Assembly (NCBI GenBank): GCA_002694985.1
Contig: NZNS01000010.1
Span: 333,392-397,391, forward strand
Origin: Parvibaculum sp.
GTDB lineage: Bacteria > Pseudomonadota > Alphaproteobacteria > Parvibaculales > Parvibaculaceae
DNA length: 64,000 bases
Reading direction: 5' to 3'
Part shown: positions 54,301-61,858 of the stretch, one piece after another
Layout of the letters: each line of letters begins with the position of its first letter
Position numbering within the stretch: the stretch's first letter is position 1
The notes under the pieces: generated by a model
What the model was told of the DNA's origin: nothing
The model's database searches: none
Seen by the model: only the letters and a program-made list of their open reading frames with translations
Program-made: the position numbers and the translations under genes

Positions 54301-55213
54301 CGATTTTCTCAGCCATTTCGACTTTTGGCCGCAGGCTGCATTCGCCACAGCGCAGGTCGTCGCCAAACCACGAAACGACGAGCGAGACCGCGCGCGCATT
54401 GGGCAGCGCCGCTTCCAGCTCGTCCATCGACACGATGAAATCCGCTCGCCCGTCCGTGCTATGCGTGTTGATCGCGCGGCTCGATGTCTCGCTGACGATT
54501 TCGCGCTTTGCTTCTGTCTCGTAGACGAACTCGCCCGCGCCCGGGATCACCGCCACCCCGCGCACCAGCTCTTCCACGTCATCCAGTGCGCGGAAAATCT
54601 CGAAACTCAACTGCGGAATGCGATTGCCGAAAGGCGACACATCGAGATCCTCGAAGACCACATAGGCCGTACCGCGATAGGCGGGCGCCGCGCCTTCCGC
54701 CGCCTCGATCAGCGGGTCCGGCGCTTGCGTTTCCCCGCCGCCATGCAGCCGCCACATCACATTGCCGAGCGAAAGCGGCTTGCCGTCCGCCCAGACGCGG
54801 CCGATCCGCGTCACCACGCCTTCGCAGAGCGCAACGGCAAAGGACACCGTGTAGCTGTATTCCGTCACGCTCGCCGCCGAGCCGCCGCCCTTGCCGCCGC
54901 CCGCCGAGCGCGTGCGCCGGTGCTCCACATAGTCGCTTGCCCAGATCACCTGCCCGCCGAGGCGGGCGCGTCCATAGACACGGGGGATCGGCGCGCCTTC
55001 GCTGGAGGCCATCACATGCAGGTCGCCGAGGCGCGGTCCTTCCGCACTCATGGACGATCCGAAAAGCTGCGCGTCGATATAGGAGCCGGCAATCGTGCCG
55101 ATAGCACTGCCGATCGCCGCGCCGGAAATCGTCGTACCCAGAAAGCTCAGGCCCGTGGGCATGAGTGTGCTGCCAAGCGCAGACCCCACGCTCGAAAGTG
55201 CCAGCGTCGCCAT
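51362..55213 (-). CDS. GTA gp15 baseplate megatron (host-specificity) protein
   Basis: A 1283-residue tail-tip protein. The N-terminus has a glycine-zipper stretch (TTISGAAIGSAIGTIAGSYID). A GTA TIM-barrel-like domain covers about residues 330-730 (DLKARGLAVTFYPFVMMDVPAG; VKISYAADWSEYRGHD; GVDAAAPTSWVPKSKPIWFTE), then a phage-tail-3 type domain (about 790-950) and C-terminal beta domains. The length matches RcGTA gp15. It forms the central baseplate that contacts and penetrates the recipient envelope. The start is 1 base from the gp14 stop. Confidence 0.93.
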   Translation of the reverse strand: MATLALSSVGSALGSTLMPTGLSFLGTTISGAAIGSAIGTIAGSYIDAQLFGSSMSAEGPRLGDLHVMASSEGAPIPRVYGRARLGGQVIWASDYVEHRRTRSAGGGKGGGSAASVTEYSYTVSFAVALCEGVVTRIGRVWADGKPLSLGNVMWRLHGGGETQAPDPLIEAAEGAAPAYRGTAYVVFEDLDVSPFGNRIPQLSFEIFRALDDVEELVRGVAVIPGAGEFVYETEAKREIVSETSSRAINTHSTDGRADFIVSMDELEAALPNARAVSLVVSWFGDDLRCGECSLRPKVEMAEKIVSPGAWSVAGLTRATALTVSTVEGKPAYGGTPSDASVINAIRDLKARGLAVTFYPFVMMDVPAGNGLPDPYGASEQAAYPWRGRIVPVSDASAEVASFFGSETPGAGEWSYRRMVLHYAGLCAAAGGVDAFLIGSELRGLTQARDGAAYPAVTALRDLAADIRGILGETVKISYAADWSEYRGHDLGGGAFAFHLDPLWADANIGFIGIDMYAPLTDWRDGDTHLDAQEWGSIYDLGYLRSRIAGGEGYDWYYASEEDRAAQNRTAISDGAYGKPWIWRAKDLKRWWSNAHYDRPGGVDAAAPTSWVPKSKPIWFTELGCPAIDKGTNEPNVFVDPKSSESAVPKFSRGTRDDFIQRRFIEAEMSFWDADHPDHGEGANPVSPVYGGRMVDASRIFFWTWDARPFPAFPERRDIWSDGANWRLGHWLNGRMGAAPLPALLRAILHDAGFMDFDAETLTRVVEGFVIDRIMSPRAAIEPLMLACFFDATETEGTIRFQHLTGDSCAVLAGGDLAVAEEAASPGWRLTRGQETELPVSAKLTYIDGGTDYRQAAVEARRLAGGSERVASTALPLVLTQAEAQIVADVWLQKTWGERERAELSLPPSLIALDPGDHVTLDLGHREALYRLTGVTDAGAREASAVASERSLFGASASAPERETLPAETESWGAPLAVFMDLPLVTGEETPHAPRMAAAADPWCGVAIYKDAGAGLVLDQVLRDEAALGRTLTPLMPGPASRWDEANSLSVFLSSGELSSADKLAVLSGANRAALETPEGDWEVIQFREAVLTAPGTYELRGLLRGQAGTEAAMRSPLEAGARFVLLDAAVTELGLSDTERGLERSWAFGPAKLPYDDPAYASVTRAFDGVGLRPLSPVHVRARRDETGAIQLTWIRRTRIGGDSWAGLDVPLGEESEAYEVEIRDGETVKRMITAASAPEAVYGAAEQVADFGGTEFTTLGITIYQLSRAFGRGTGRSAILHV

Positions 55214-55214
55214 G

Positions 55215-55658
55215 TCAGTCCTCCAGGCCCGGAAAGCGGAATGCGTGAGCCGCCCGCGCGCGCCACCAGCGCCCCATTACCGTCTCCACCACGGCGCGGC
55301 CCGACCATGCATGGATCATGCGGTTGTCGGCGGAAAGGATCGCGGCATGTTTCGCCGGACCGTTCGCGCGCATCCGAAAAAGCATGATGTCGCCCGCTCG
55401 CGCCGCACTGCAGCCGATCTCTTCCATGTGGCGCCGCGCCGCCTGCACCATCATTTCTTCCGCATGGCCGCCCGGCACTTCCGCCCATGTGGCCGTATAA
55501 GCGGGCGGCGTTTCCGGCTCCGGGCCCACCACCTCGCGCCAGACGCCGCGCACAAGGCCAAGGCAATCGGTGCCCGCGCCCTTCATGCTCGCCTGATGGC
55601 GATAGGGCGTGCCGATCCATGAGCGCGCCGCGGCAACGATTTCCTCGCGCCTTGTCAT
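55215..55658 (-). CDS. GTA gp14 NlpC/P60 cell wall peptidase
   Basis: A 147-residue NlpC/P60 cysteine peptidase of the tail tip, which cleaves peptidoglycan peptides during DNA entry. The nucleophile is C32 in GAGTDCLGLVRGVW and the probable histidine is H104 in GPAKHAAIL. The start at 55658 (MTRREEIVAAARSW) overlaps the gp13 stop by ATGA; the longer frame from 55763 lies inside gp13. Confidence 0.92.
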   Translation of the reverse strand: MTRREEIVAAARSWIGTPYRHQASMKGAGTDCLGLVRGVWREVVGPEPETPPAYTATWAEVPGGHAEEMMVQAARRHMEEIGCSAARAGDIMLFRMRANGPAKHAAILSADNRMIHAWSGRAVVETVMGRWWRARAAHAFRFPGLED

Positions 55659-56494
55659 TCCGCACTCGCGATCACGAAATCGCTGCCCGGCATATGCGGG
55701 AAGCCACGGAAATTTTCGCCATTGCCGAATTTCTGCGCGCAGGTCGCATATTGCTTGTCGCATCCCGCCATCACCGTGAATGTGTCGCCCGGGGCGATAT
55801 CGCGCGTCATGGCCCGCCAGAGTTCCAGGCCGCCGCCCGCCTTGTGATCCTTCACCTCCATCACCTCGCCCGCGTTCGCGCCGCTCGTAAAGGTGAGTTT
55901 TCCGCGCGTGAAATATGCCGCTGCATAGGCGCCAAGACCCGTGCTCGCAATTTCGCGATTGCCGCTGGTGCTTTCGACCGTGCCCGCCGCCGTCCAGTCC
56001 CCGCCATCGAGCCCGCAGCGCGCATCGCAGAAATCGGCGTCGCAGCCATATTGATAGAGCCGCCCCGTCGGCTGGTTGAGGCGATGCGCCAGTCCGCGCA
56101 GCTCCGCCGTGAAACTCGCGCCGCTCCGCGAGACCTCGCCGAGATTTCCTTTGCGCATCAGCACGCGCTGGTCCACATCCTCCCAGTTCACGCGCCAGAT
56201 CTCGATTTCCGCATCGTCGTAAATTCCCGCCGCGAGGTCGCCTTCGTCCAGCCGCGCGGATGAAAGCGCACCCGTCACATCGAGATTGTCGATATTCAGC
56301 CCGCTCGTGCTTTCCAGCGCCGAAGCGGTGAAACCGCCCGCCGCCTCATAGGTCGTGCCGCCGAAACTCAAATCGCGGTCATGCTCCGTGAAGCCGAGCG
56401 TTATGCCGTCGCGGCGCGTGAGCTTCCAGCACCAGGCAAGCGTCGTCGTTCCGCTCGCGACATGCGCGGCGAATCCGGCAGAAAGATTTTTCAT
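55655..56494 (-). CDS. GTA gp13 hub protein (DUF2163 / BR0599)
   Basis: A 279-residue tail hub protein. The N-terminal DUF2163 domain shows LTRRDGITLGFTEHDRDLSF and SGLNIDNLDVTGAL. The C-terminal phage_BR0599 domain has a cysteine-rich motif (YGCDADFCDARCG near 148-160, and MAGCDKQYATCAQKFGN near 240-256), suggesting a metal or iron-sulfur site; the ligand is inferred. It lies 3 bases after gp12 and overlaps gp14. Confidence 0.92.
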   Translation of the reverse strand: MKNLSAGFAAHVASGTTTLAWCWKLTRRDGITLGFTEHDRDLSFGGTTYEAAGGFTASALESTSGLNIDNLDVTGALSSARLDEGDLAAGIYDDAEIEIWRVNWEDVDQRVLMRKGNLGEVSRSGASFTAELRGLAHRLNQPTGRLYQYGCDADFCDARCGLDGGDWTAAGTVESTSGNREIASTGLGAYAAAYFTRGKLTFTSGANAGEVMEVKDHKAGGGLELWRAMTRDIAPGDTFTVMAGCDKQYATCAQKFGNGENFRGFPHMPGSDFVIASAE

Positions 56495-56497
56495 GGA

Positions 56498-57130
56498 TCA
56501 GATCCTGATCTCGATAACCGGAATATCCGGCACGCTGCCCGCCTCGAATGCGCCAAGGCCGATATCGAGGAAATCCGTGTCGAAGCGCACCGGCACGTCG
56601 AACTCGAAGCCCGCCGTCACGGCAACACCCTCGCCCGGTGCCACGGCAAACGTCACCATGCCCGCCGCGTGGTCCAGTGCAAAGTCTTCGCCCTCTTCCA
56701 TCGCCGCGCCACCCGTGGCAATGCGCACGCTTCCCGCCACCGGTTTTGCGATTTCGCGCATATAGCTCGCCCCGCCCGACACATAGCTCTTCACGAGCTG
56801 GAACGCGGTGCGTTCGCCGTCGCCGGTCCCGAGCGTCTGGTCGAGCGGCGTCACATCCACGCCGGGCGCACCGCTCTTCCAGTCGCCACGGTCATGCCAG
56901 CGAAAGCCATGCAGCCTTCCGTGCCGCGCCTCGAAGAAGGAGATCACCTCGTGAATGTCGTCGAGCTTCCTCAGTCCGAGCCCCGCATTGTAGCGCCGGC
57001 GCGACATCGCCCAGGGGCTGTTTCTCTCCTCGCGGCCCGAACCGAGCGTCACGATCTCGGTCCGCCGTTCCGGCCCGCCGCTCGCGCCCAGCGCAATCGA
57101 AAGCGGAAACCTCACCTCATGAAATGCCAT
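56498..57130 (-). CDS. GTA gp12 distal tail protein (DUF2460)
   Basis: A 210-residue DUF2460 protein (MAFHEVRFPLSIALGASGGP; VISFFEARHGRLHGFRWHD; FDVPVRFDTDFLDIGL), the distal tail ring between tube and baseplate. ATG 57130 matches the family start; a longer frame to 57223 overlaps gp11 and is rejected. It begins 10 bases after the tape-measure stop. Confidence 0.93.
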   Translation of the reverse strand: MAFHEVRFPLSIALGASGGPERRTEIVTLGSGREERNSPWAMSRRRYNAGLGLRKLDDIHEVISFFEARHGRLHGFRWHDRGDWKSGAPGVDVTPLDQTLGTGDGERTAFQLVKSYVSGGASYMREIAKPVAGSVRIATGGAAMEEGEDFALDHAAGMVTFAVAPGEGVAVTAGFEFDVPVRFDTDFLDIGLGAFEAGSVPDIPVIEIRI

Positions 57131-57140
57131 CGGCACTGCC

Positions 57141-57767
57141 TCACATGTTTCGCTGACCGCGCGCGCCAACACGCGCGAGCATCGCCGCGATCTGCGATTC
57201 CGAGCGGCGGAAACTCGCCGCATCAGTCGCCGTCACGTTGAAAGTGATGTTCGTGGCCCCCGCGCCGCCTTGCGTTGTCACGCCGAGCCGTCCGTCCGCG
57301 CCGCGCCTCAGCGGCAATATCGCCTCCGCGCCTGCCTCGCCTGCGAGCCCCGTGCCGCCGCGCAGCGGAAAGAGCATCGGGCTCGACACGACGCCGCCTT
57401 TCGCGAAAGGCAGCACACGCCCATCGGCAATCGCGTTGCCATTGCCGCTTGCCACGAGCCCGCCCACCATGTCGCCGATGCCGTTCGACACAGCCCCCGA
57501 TATGGCTTGCGTCGCGCGCTCCAGCGCCACGCGCGAAAGGTCGAGCGCCAGCTTCTTCAGCACATCGGAGAGCGAGCGCCCTTTCAGCGCCGCCCCCTCG
57601 AAGGCATTGCCGAGCGCATTGCCGAAGTCGCGGCCCTCGCGGGTCGCGCGGCGCATTTCGTCGCTCACCGATTTCAGCGCGCGCTCTGCATTCAGCGCAA
57701 AGCCTCGCGCCGCTTCGCTCGCCTGCCCCATCGCGGCAGCGAGTTGTTCAGGATCTGTGTCTGCCAT
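57141..57767 (-). CDS. GTA gp11 short tail tape measure protein
   Basis: A 208-residue tape-measure protein. The N-terminal half is helical (AAAMGQASEAARGFALNAE; REGRDFGNALGNAFEGAALKG) and a hydrophobic glycine-rich segment follows (AISGAVSNGIGDMVGGLVASG). The C-terminal motif FAKGGVVSSPMLFPLRGG is shared with phage tape measures. Its small size predicts a short tail, as in RcGTA. It lies 7 bases after the gp10.1 stop. Confidence 0.9.
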   Translation of the reverse strand: MADTDPEQLAAAMGQASEAARGFALNAERALKSVSDEMRRATREGRDFGNALGNAFEGAALKGRSLSDVLKKLALDLSRVALERATQAISGAVSNGIGDMVGGLVASGNGNAIADGRVLPFAKGGVVSSPMLFPLRGGTGLAGEAGAEAILPLRRGADGRLGVTTQGGAGATNITFNVTATDAASFRRSESQIAAMLARVGARGQRNM

Positions 57768-57774
57768 GTTGTCC

Positions 57775-57966
57775 TCAGTCGGGAAATGTCCGCATCAGCC
57801 TGTCGAGTGCGAGCCGCCCCATCGGCGCTTCCGCGTGCGGCCGCAGCGCGCGGGCTGCCGCCGCGAGTTCAGGCAATGTCATCCGCCAGAAGGTTTCGGG
57901 GGACATGCGCAGCATACCGAGGCCGAGTGTCATCGCCTCTTCCCAGGGAAAACGTGGGCTGCTCAC
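57775..57966 (-). CDS. GTA gp10.1 phage tail assembly chaperone
   Basis: A 63-residue protein with the family pattern FPWEEAMTLGLGMLRMSPETFWRMTLPEL, cited here by its key residues W8, G15-G17, P23 and W27-T30. It is the downstream part of the gp10/gp10.1 chaperone pair that coats the tape measure before tube assembly. It overlaps gp10 by 4 bases. Confidence 0.85.
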   Translation of the reverse strand: MSSPRFPWEEAMTLGLGMLRMSPETFWRMTLPELAAAARALRPHAEAPMGRLALDRLMRTFPD

Positions 57967-58277
57967 GCAGAGCCGCCGAAGGTTGCGGAGAGGAGATCCG
58001 CAACGATGGCGATGAAGCCCGCCGCGCCGCCTTCCGCCGTCATGCGGGCGACATCTTCGTCCGAGCGTTCATAGCCCGCGCCGCGCAGCCCCGCGCCGAT
58101 GATCCGCACCGCATCCATTGCCGCGATGCACCCGGTCTCGAAGCGGCTGGCGAGCGCCAGCATGTCCTCGCCGCCAAAGGCCTGTTCCAGTTCCGCCAGC
58201 GCACCGAGCGTCAGCACCAGTGTCATGCGCTCGCCGTCGAGCACGGCCTCGACCTCGCCCCTGTGCCTGTTCGCCAT
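57963..58277 (-). CDS. GTA gp10 family protein (tail assembly chaperone)
   Basis: A 104-residue GTA_gp10 family protein (MANRHRGEVEAVLDGE; TLGALAELEQAFGGEDMLAL; VRIIGAGLRGAGYE). ATG 58277 lies 2 bases after the tail tube stop, and a GTG at 58283 is an alternative. With gp10.1 it resembles the G/GT chaperones of siphophages, but no slippery frameshift site is needed here because gp10.1 has its own start. Confidence 0.9.
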   Translation of the reverse strand: MANRHRGEVEAVLDGERMTLVLTLGALAELEQAFGGEDMLALASRFETGCIAAMDAVRIIGAGLRGAGYERSDEDVARMTAEGGAAGFIAIVADLLSATFGGSA

Positions 58278-58279
58278 TG

Positions 58280-58693
58280 TCACATCGCCGCGAAGCTGAT
58301 TTCGCCTGCGCTTTCAAGCGCGAGGTCGAAGCCGACTTCGCCGTCATGATCGCCGGAGAATTCCAGCGCCGTAATCTGGAACGGGCCAGACACCGTGCCG
58401 AAATCGGGGATCACGACCTGCCAATTGCGGACTGCGCCCGCGAAGAAAATCTCGCGCAGGCTCGCATCCGACGCGGCATCCTTGAAGATGCCTCGCCCCG
58501 TGATCCCCGCCGAGCGCACGCCCGCGCCTTCCAGCAGCTCGCGCCAGCGCCCGGCGGATTCCGCATGGGTCACATCGACCGCCCGCGCGTTGAATGCAAT
58601 AGCGCGCGAGCGAAGTCCCACGACCGTGATGAAACTGCCCTCGCCCGTGCTGTCGAGCTTCAGCAGCAGGTCCTTGCCTTTCTGTGCCGTCAT
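58280..58693 (-). CDS. GTA gp9 major tail tube protein (TP901-1 family)
   Basis: A 137-residue tail tube protein (MTAQKGKDLLLKLDSTGEG; VGLRSRAIAFNARAVDVTHA; GPFQITALEFSGDHDGEV) of the TP901-1 major tail family, which stacks in rings to form the DNA conduit. It overlaps the preceding DUF3168 gene by ATGA. Confidence 0.93.
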   Translation of the reverse strand: MTAQKGKDLLLKLDSTGEGSFITVVGLRSRAIAFNARAVDVTHAESAGRWRELLEGAGVRSAGITGRGIFKDAASDASLREIFFAGAVRNWQVVIPDFGTVSGPFQITALEFSGDHDGEVGFDLALESAGEISFAAM

Positions 58694-59091
58694 GCTGTCT
58701 CTCCTGTTTGTTCCGTCACCGCGCGAAAACGGATCGTGCCGCGCCAGGTCATGCCGTCGGCCTCGCGCCGCGTCGTTCCGTCGAGGAAGCGCAGATTGAC
58801 GAGTTCATGTCCTTCAAGCATCAGCGATGCGTCATGCAGCGCCGCGTTCACCGCGCCCATGATGCGCTTTGCCTCCGCGCGGCCGCCGCCACGCGAAAAT
58901 GCGTGGAGCGCGAGGCGGTGCTCCGTACCGCCCGGCCAGTCCCGCGTTTCGTTCTCGCCAAGCGCCAGATAGGGAAAGCCCGCATCGCCGGGCACATTGT
59001 CGTAAAGGCGCGTCGCGACGAGTGCGGCGAGCGCCGCATCCCCCGCGAGGCGCGTATATATCGCCTTCTGCAAGGCAAGATCGGCGTTCAT
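58690..59091 (-). CDS. GTA gp8 tail terminator (DUF3168)
   Basis: A 133-residue DUF3168 protein (NADLALQKAIYTRLAGDAAL; RLYDNVPGDAGFPYLALGE; HALHAFSRGGGRAEAKRIM), the ring that joins tail to connector. ATG 59091 has GGAGGAGA upstream and overlaps the gp7 stop by ATGA; an in-frame start at 59106 is within gp7. Confidence 0.92.
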   Translation of the reverse strand: MNADLALQKAIYTRLAGDAALAALVATRLYDNVPGDAGFPYLALGENETRDWPGGTEHRLALHAFSRGGGRAEAKRIMGAVNAALHDASLMLEGHELVNLRFLDGTTRREADGMTWRGTIRFRAVTEQTGETA

Positions 59092-59414
59092 GTCTCCTCC
59101 TCGCAATCGAGCACGAGAAAACGCTTGCGCCCGTCCGGGTTGCCAACAGCGCGGATGTTCAGCACGCGCGCGTTCCAGAGCACGCGCATTTCCGTCGTGA
59201 TGCCGGAGCGGTAGCGGATCGTCAGCCGGAGCTTCGTGCCTGCCGCGAGCCTTTCACCGGCGAGCCTCTCGCTGCCGCCACGATCTTCCACCTTCGCCCA
59301 GACGGTCGCGCCGCTCGTCCATGTGACCTCCGCGCCGCCCGCCCCGTCCGGTGTCCGTGAGGGCGATTGCAGCGTCACGCGCTCGCGCATTTCGCCAATC
59401 GCAATGCCGCTCAC
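59088..59414 (-). CDS. GTA gp7 head-tail adaptor / stopper
   Basis: A 108-residue phage head-tail joining protein (IGEMRERVTLQSPSRTPDGAGG, cited as RERVTLQSPSRTPDG; WTSGATVWAKVEDRGGSERL; RYRSGITTEMRVLWN). It closes the capsid portal after packaging. It overlaps gp6 and gp8 by 4 bases each. Confidence 0.92.
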   Translation of the reverse strand: MSGIAIGEMRERVTLQSPSRTPDGAGGAEVTWTSGATVWAKVEDRGGSERLAGERLAAGTKLRLTIRYRSGITTEMRVLWNARVLNIRAVGNPDGRKRFLVLDCEEET

Positions 59415-59971
59415 AGCCGCATCCTCCGAAAGGGTTTCACCAGCGCCGAGACCGTGCGGGGCAAATTCGCTCCGTCCCCGACGGGCTCACGATGCTCGAA
59501 CCAGTGCGCCGCCAGCATCAGCATCGCCTGGCGAAGCGGCATGGGTACGTCCGCCACCGCGCCATAGCCCGCCGTGAAGCCGATTTCGATGCCCGCAAGC
59601 CGCGTTGCAGGCATGGGCCAGGCCTGCCCGCTTTTCACGGCAATGCGCGGGTGTTCGCCTGTCTCGGTTTCGTAGAAGCCGGGATCGAGCGGCAGCATCG
59701 CGCCGCTGAGGGCGGCCACCTTCACCGATGTCACCTCGGCCACCGGCGCGAGTGGAATGGCGATTGGGCCGACGGGCCATTCGTCCAGCGTCAGGCGCCA
59801 GTTCTGCGCCACGAAGGCGCGGCGCGTTTCCGCTTCGAGCGTCGCGCGCGCGGCCGTCAGAAGCGCCGTCAGCAGCGCATCCTCCTCCGTCGCATCGAGC
59901 TTCAGGTGGGCCCGCGCTTCCGCGAGCGACACCGGCTCCTCTGCCGGCCCGGCAAGAAGTGTCAGGGTCAT
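59411..59971 (-). CDS. GTA gp6 head-tail connector
   Basis: A 186-residue gp6-like connector (EEPVSLAEARAHLKLDATEE; ATLEAETRRAFVAQNWRLTL; GFTAGYGAVADVPMPLRQA). ATG 59971 is preferred to an in-frame start at 59992. Unlike the rest of the cluster, it is separated from its upstream neighbour by 105 bases, occupied by a palindromic repeat (59988-60062). Confidence 0.92.
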   Translation of the reverse strand: MTLTLLAGPAEEPVSLAEARAHLKLDATEEDALLTALLTAARATLEAETRRAFVAQNWRLTLDEWPVGPIAIPLAPVAEVTSVKVAALSGAMLPLDPGFYETETGEHPRIAVKSGQAWPMPATRLAGIEIGFTAGYGAVADVPMPLRQAMLMLAAHWFEHREPVGDGANLPRTVSALVKPFRRMRL

Positions 59972-59987
59972 GATCTTTCTTTCATTT

Positions 59988-60062
59988 GTCATTGCGAGGA
60001 GCGAAGCGACGAAGCGATCCAGAGCGGCATGGGCAGCAATGGATTGCTTCGCCTCCTCGCAA
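59988..60062. repeat. REP-like palindromic repeat inside the GTA operon
   Basis: GTCATTGCGAGGAGCGAAGC begins a 35-base left arm (59988-60022). The right arm GGATTGCTTCGCCTCCTCGC (60041-60060) is its inverted counterpart, giving a hairpin of about 20 bp. This sequence class (attgcgaggagcgaagcgac...) is a widespread interspersed bacterial repeat. No second copy was noticed in the window. Confidence 0.8.
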
Positions 60063-60076
60063 CATCGTGGCGACGA

Positions 60077-60511
60077 CTAGTTCACCGGCTTCAGATGTGC
60101 CGAGCCGAGAAGAGCGAGCGCCGCAATGGGCGTGCCCTCCTCATGGTCGCCATCGAGAACGACACCGATGCGCGTATAGCGCGCCGGGCCGGCATAGCCG
60201 ATGCGATAGTCACGCATGTCCTGGCCGTCGCCATCGAGAAGAGCGAAGATGCCCGTCTCGTCCGGCGGGTCGCCCAGCACCTCATGCGCCGCTATCACCG
60301 GCGTCCAAGACGTGCCGTCATCCGATGCCTCGATGATGCAGGCGATCGAGAGCTCTTCCGAGAGCTCGTCGCCGGCCGTGCCGATACAGACGATGTGCTC
60401 CACCGCCCCGAAGCCCCTGCAATCGACGGGTGCGCCGTAGCGCGTTTCCGTCGTCAGTTTCGGGTCCAGCGTCAGCACCGTCTTCAGGCCGCTATGCAGA
60501 TCGCGCATCAT
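60077..60511 (-). CDS. Phage-type hypothetical structural protein (MRDLH family)
   Basis: A 144-residue beta-rich protein starting MMRDLHSGLKTVLTLDPKL. Its pattern (Y/G-A-P-V-D-x-x-GFGAVEHIVCIG; EASDDGTSWTPVIAAHEVLG; YRIGYAGPARYTRIGVVLDG; IAALALLGSAHLKPVN) matches a common uncharacterised phage family encoded just after the major capsid. RcGTA has no equivalent between gp5 and gp6. A capsid decoration or accessory role is inferred. The start lies 5 bases after the capsid stop. Confidence 0.78.
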   Translation of the reverse strand: MMRDLHSGLKTVLTLDPKLTTETRYGAPVDCRGFGAVEHIVCIGTAGDELSEELSIACIIEASDDGTSWTPVIAAHEVLGDPPDETGIFALLDGDGQDMRDYRIGYAGPARYTRIGVVLDGDHEEGTPIAALALLGSAHLKPVN

Positions 60512-60516
60512 GCCCC

Positions 60517-61821
60517 TCACGCCGAAAACTGGAGGAACTTGATCGCCTCGAAGTTCTGCACACCGCCGCCCACGCGCTTCGTCGTGTAGAAGAGCACGTA
60601 AGGCTTCGCGCTGTAGGGATCGCGCAGCACGCGCACGCCCAGCCGGTCGACGATCAGATAGCCGCGCTTGAAGTCGCCAAAGGCGATGGCGGGTGCATCC
60701 GCCGCAACGGAGGGCATGTCTTCCGCCTCCGTCACCGGATAGTTCAAGAGTGTCGGCGGCTGGCCGGCCGCGAGCGCGGGCTGCCAGAGATAGTTGCCAT
60801 CGGTGTCCTTGAACTTGCGGATCGCGGCCTGCGTCGAGCGGTTCATGACGAAGCGGCCATTCGCGCGATAGCCCGCCTTCACCGCATAGATGAGGTCGAT
60901 CAGCTTGTCGCCCGGATTGGATGTCGGGAAGCCGCCCTCGTTGCCGCTCGCGATGAAGCCGAGCTTGCCCCATTCCCAGTCGCCTTCCGCCACGCGGTCA
61001 TAGTCGAGGAAGCCGCGCGGTTTCTTCACGCCGTCGCCGGTGACGAAGGCCGCCCCTTCCTGTTCGGCGAAGGCGGTCTGCACCTCTTCGGCGAGCCACT
61101 GATCGATATTCACCGCCGCATCGTCGAGCAGCGTCGGCGTTGCCGCGGGCATTGCATAAAGCTCCATCGCCGGAAACTCGATCTCGGCCAGTGCGGGCGA
61201 GGCCGTCTGCGGGCGCGCTTCCGTTTCGCCGACCCAGCCCGTCTGCAAGCCGCCCTTCGAAAAGGGCTTCTTGTAGCTCGCCGTGCCAATCTGGCGGATG
61301 CCTGCAATGGCGCGGATGGGCGAGACTTCCGACACGATCCGGTCGATCATGCGCTCCGTCTCGCCCGGCACCAGATAGCCGCCATCGGGGTCCGACTGCG
61401 CGGAAAGCGCCTTCGCCTCCAGCCCGCGCAGCTCATGCGCCTCGCCTTTGCGCACATAGCGCTCGAAAGCGCGCTTGTGTTCGCGCGCACCTGCGCCGCC
61501 TTCCGCCGCCCCGCCGATTTCCGGGCGGCGCGCGGCCAGCGTCAGCTCATCGAGCTTCTTCTTTTGCGTGTCGAGCGCGCGGTTGATGCGCTCCACCTTC
61601 TCTTCGGCCAGCACATCGGCGGTGAGCTTGCGCTCCAGTTCGCCGAGCCGTTCGTCATTGGCGGATTTGAAATCCTCGAAGGAGGTGAGGAACTCGTCCA
61701 TGGCGTCGCGCACTTCATGCGCGCTTGCGGCCCGCATACCGTCGTTCTTCGTCTCGGGCGCGCGCGCCTCTTCCTTCAGCGACGCGCCGATGCGCGGCAC
61801 GCCGTCGTTGAAATGCGACAT
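60517..61821 (-). CDS. GTA gp5 major capsid protein (HK97 fold)
   Basis: A 434-residue HK97-type capsid protein. Residues about 25-115 form a helical scaffolding delta domain (FKSANDERLGELERKLTADV), presumably removed by the upstream protease. The mature part follows (SDPDGGYLVPGETERMIDRI; AEIEFPAMELYAMPAATPTL; GFLDYDRVAEGDWEWGKLGF; RNGRFVMN is RANGRFVMNRSTQAAIRKFK). ATG 61821 has AGGAGA upstream; a longer frame from 61896 is rejected. Confidence 0.95.
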   Translation of the reverse strand: MSHFNDGVPRIGASLKEEARAPETKNDGMRAASAHEVRDAMDEFLTSFEDFKSANDERLGELERKLTADVLAEEKVERINRALDTQKKKLDELTLAARRPEIGGAAEGGAGAREHKRAFERYVRKGEAHELRGLEAKALSAQSDPDGGYLVPGETERMIDRIVSEVSPIRAIAGIRQIGTASYKKPFSKGGLQTGWVGETEARPQTASPALAEIEFPAMELYAMPAATPTLLDDAAVNIDQWLAEEVQTAFAEQEGAAFVTGDGVKKPRGFLDYDRVAEGDWEWGKLGFIASGNEGGFPTSNPGDKLIDLIYAVKAGYRANGRFVMNRSTQAAIRKFKDTDGNYLWQPALAAGQPPTLLNYPVTEAEDMPSVAADAPAIAFGDFKRGYLIVDRLGVRVLRDPYSAKPYVLFYTTKRVGGGVQNFEAIKFLQFSA

Positions 61822-61858
61822 GTGTCGTCTCCTGATCTGTGTTGATTGTGTCTTGAGT

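Noticed and set aside
53429..55387. Long plus-strand open frames across gp15, and similar frames across the capsid gene (60430-61845) and degP (27432-28988)
   Set aside because: The opposite-strand genes are clear family members. The plus frames lack motifs and plausible start sites.
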